Positions 62,685 through 64,000 of a DNA stretch of 64,000 bases are shown piece after piece (the stretch's first letter is position 1; every line of letters starts with the position of its first letter). This stretch comes from an uncultured Lachnospiraceae bacterium (GTDB taxonomy: Bacteria; Bacillota; Clostridia; Lachnospirales; Lachnospiraceae): contig CAMEDC010000002.1 in the NCBI GenBank assembly GCA_945913255.1, positions 62,001 through 126,000 on the forward strand. Direction: 5' to 3'. The notes below the pieces were generated by a model. The model was not told the origin of the DNA and made no database searches. It was given only the letters and a program-made list of their open reading frames with translations. The position numbers were made by a program, and so were the translations under genes.

Positions 62685-63104
62685 ATGTCTGAGACAACAA
62701 CAAAGAAAACATCCAAACACGCCATTCTCGCCGGTATCATTGCCGTTGCACTGATTGCTGCTTTTGCAATCATCTACTATTTTGTATCCCCGAAGCCCTC
62801 TCAAGGCGCTAAGGCACTGACAATCGAAGTCGTAAATGACAAAGTGGAAACCACCACATACGAAGTGCATACAGATGCAGAATACCTCCGTCAGGCAATG
62901 GAAGAGACGGAAGGACTGACCTTCGAAGGTACAGAATCCGAGTACGGTCTGATGGTGGAAACCGTCAACGGTGTCACTGCCGATTACAATAAAGACGGGG
63001 CATACTGGGCTTTTTACGTTGACGGTGAATATTGCAACTATGGTATTGACACCCAGCCTGTAAATGACGGCGAAACCTACAGTATCGTTTATACTGTTTA
63101 CTAA
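62685..63104 (+). CDS. DUF4430-domain membrane-anchored protein, likely cobalamin capture
   Basis: A 139-aa protein. One N-terminal hydrophobic helix (residues 12-34) anchors it; the rest is a DUF4430-type domain (ALTIEVVNDKVETTTYEVHTDAEYLRQAM ... YWAFYVDGEYCNYGIDTQPV), which is related in fold to the C-terminal domain of transcobalamin and intrinsic factor. Start ATG 62685 follows AGAGG; the longer frame extends into the riboswitch terminator and is rejected. The riboswitch and the following ECF gene point to B12 or a precursor as ligand. Confidence 0.85.
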   Translation: MSETTTKKTSKHAILAGIIAVALIAAFAIIYYFVSPKPSQGAKALTIEVVNDKVETTTYEVHTDAEYLRQAMEETEGLTFEGTESEYGLMVETVNGVTADYNKDGAYWAFYVDGEYCNYGIDTQPVNDGETYSIVYTVY

Positions 63105-63122
63105 TGGAAAAGGAGGCACCCC

Positions 63123-63620
63123 ATGAAAAAGCACACTCTGACTGCCACGAATATTGCGCGCATCGGCATGATGACCGCAACCATCGAGGTGGCAAAGTGT
63201 GCTCTTTCCTTCCTTCCGAATGTGGAGCTTGTCTCCTTTTTGATTATTCTGTATACACTCAGTTTCGGGAAGCTGATTTTCTTTGTCATTCCCGTCTTTA
63301 TCCTGTTGGAGGGATGCATTTACGGCTTCGGTCTCTGGTGGATCATGTACCTCTATGCCTGGCCAATACTTGCTTTACTCACACTTCTGTTCCGCAGGCA
63401 GCAGTCTCCCTTTTTCTGGAGCATGCTGTCCGGGTTCTTCGGGCTCTTCTTCGGCGCTCTGTGTGCAATCCCCTATTTCTTTATCGTAGGCGTACACGGT
63501 ACCTTTGAATGGTGGGTTGCAGGCATTCCCTACGATATCGTCCACTGCATTTCCAATTTCTGTATCTGCCTGGTTTTATTTTCTCCCATGAAAAAACTGA
63601 TGGAACGGCTCATGCGCTGA
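63123..63620 (+). CDS. ECF transporter S-component, probably for cobalamin or a precursor
   Basis: A 165-aa membrane protein with about six helices of the ECF S-component type (opening NIARIGMMTATIEVAKCALSFLPNVE). GGAGG lies eight nt before ATG 63123. It lies 18 bp after the DUF4430 gene and under the same B12 riboswitch, so it is probably the substrate-binding part of an ECF importer that borrows the energising module encoded elsewhere. Confidence 0.85.
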   Translation: MKKHTLTATNIARIGMMTATIEVAKCALSFLPNVELVSFLIILYTLSFGKLIFFVIPVFILLEGCIYGFGLWWIMYLYAWPILALLTLLFRRQQSPFFWSMLSGFFGLFFGALCAIPYFFIVGVHGTFEWWVAGIPYDIVHCISNFCICLVLFSPMKKLMERLMR

Positions 63621-63623
63621 AGG

Positions 63624-64000
63624 CTATTCAATTTCTTCCGTCAATTCACAAATCTCATCAATCATGGCTCCGATGGTTTCAATGGTATCAAGAAGCGGTG
63701 CATCCGTTGTGATATCGATTCCTGCCAGAGCTGCCAGTTCTACGGGAGTCAGCGTGCTTCCCGCAGCCAATACCTTCTTCCAGTCCTCGATTGCCGCCTC
63801 ACCCTCATTCTCAATGCGTTTACACATCTGGGTCGCAACCGTCAGACCCGCGCTGTAAGTATAGGAATACAGTCCCATGTAATAATGAGGCTGACGCATC
63901 CAGGTCAATTCCGCACCTTCATTGATTTCCACAGCATCCCCCCAGAACTTCTGCAAGGTATCCCTCATTATATTGCTCAGGGTCTCCGCCTGTACGCTGC
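63624..64000 (-). CDS. pepF: Oligoendopeptidase F (M3) C-terminal part, cut by window edge
   Basis: The frame is open to the right edge; it can be read further upstream as SVQAETLSNIMRDTLQKFWG. The HEXXH site lies outside the window. The segment WMRQPHYYMGLYSYTYSAGLTVA is typical of the C-terminal part of PepF, where Tyr and His bind substrate. It is convergent with the ECF gene, 3 bp apart, with no terminator visible between. Confidence 0.85.
   Translation of the reverse strand, partial: SVQAETLSNIMRDTLQKFWGDAVEINEGAELTWMRQPHYYMGLYSYTYSAGLTVATQMCKRIENEGEAAIEDWKKVLAAGSTLTPVELAALAGIDITTDAPLLDTIETIGAMIDEICELTEEIE

Noticed and set aside
1..64000. tRNA, rRNA, CRISPR arrays, IS elements, integrases or prophage genes
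   Set aside because: I looked for these and found no cloverleaf, rRNA segment, spaced direct repeat array or transposase-like ORF. Short tandem repeats here are coding.

Overview
The window looks like a chromosome segment of an anaerobic, low-to-mid GC Firmicute, most likely a Lachnospiraceae-type Clostridium. The evidence is protein similarity as I recognise it (DUF4317, DUF6142, the small 'endosialidase'-type protein next to radA, anaerobic NrdD, Isf-type flavoprotein), AGGAGG-type ribosome sites, and the gene neighbourhoods tig-clpP-clpX-ysxC and clpC-radA. Nearly all genes lie on the minus strand. I see no rRNA, tRNA, CRISPR array, insertion sequence or prophage.

Layout: 1-4.6 kb holds a family 5 solute-binding lipoprotein (cut by the left edge), a divergent AraC regulator, a manganese riboswitch with mntP, and a GH88/105 unsaturated-glycan hydrolase behind a cre/LacI-like operator. 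4.6-10.9 kb has an ABC-F protein, a TraX-like membrane acyltransferase, an orphan OmpR-type regulator with a structured leader, an AI-2E-family permease and ysxC. 11-14.5 kb is clpX, clpP and tig. 14.7-18.6 kb is a nitrate/sulfonate/taurine-type ABC system whose permease and ATPase are one polypeptide, plus a MATE exporter. 18.7-23.5 kb is radA, a small conserved protein, clpC and a GntR regulator. 23.6-26.8 kb is a serine hydrolase next to two genes (sugar-type binding lipoprotein and its membrane AraC regulator) that have lost their interiors.

26.8-35.9 kb carries an SH3/proline-repeat membrane protein, a zinc-ribbon HTH protein, purE-purM-purN-purD, an M29 aminopeptidase with a long N-terminal extension, two small membrane proteins and pyrE. 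36-38.9 kb is a three-gene FIST / soluble MCP / double-receiver signalling unit. 39-45.9 kb holds thrH and a polar amino acid ABC operon that continues into a UroD-family methyltransferase-like gene, an SGNH hydrolase and a cystathionine gamma-synthase/lyase-type PLP enzyme. 45.9-54.8 kb is accessory: a broken EamA transporter, a heterodimeric ABC exporter, a PD-(D/E)XK-like protein with nine QQVT repeats, an intact EamA transporter, an AAC(3)-type acetyltransferase, an Isf-type flavoprotein, and a scar made of pieces of an ABC ATPase, an iron-type ABC permease and a beta-CASP metallo-hydrolase. 55-64 kb is pyrF, a cluster of three hairpins, NrdD (with thioredoxin-like tail and tandem NrdR boxes), an XRE regulator, a TPR lipoprotein, MscL with a zinc-ribbon tail preceded by a coupled 48-aa ORF, DUF4317, a cobalamin riboswitch driving a DUF4430 protein and an ECF S-component, and the 3' end of pepF.

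Two themes stand out. First, at least four loci keep both ends of a gene but lack the middle, usually with an out-of-frame join, which points to recent erosion by internal deletion (or chimeric assembly, which must be excluded). Second, several small systems can be read directly from the DNA: a B12-controlled uptake pair, a FIST-MCP-receiver relay, a sulfur/methyl-type amino acid operon, and a small ORF coupled to mscL.
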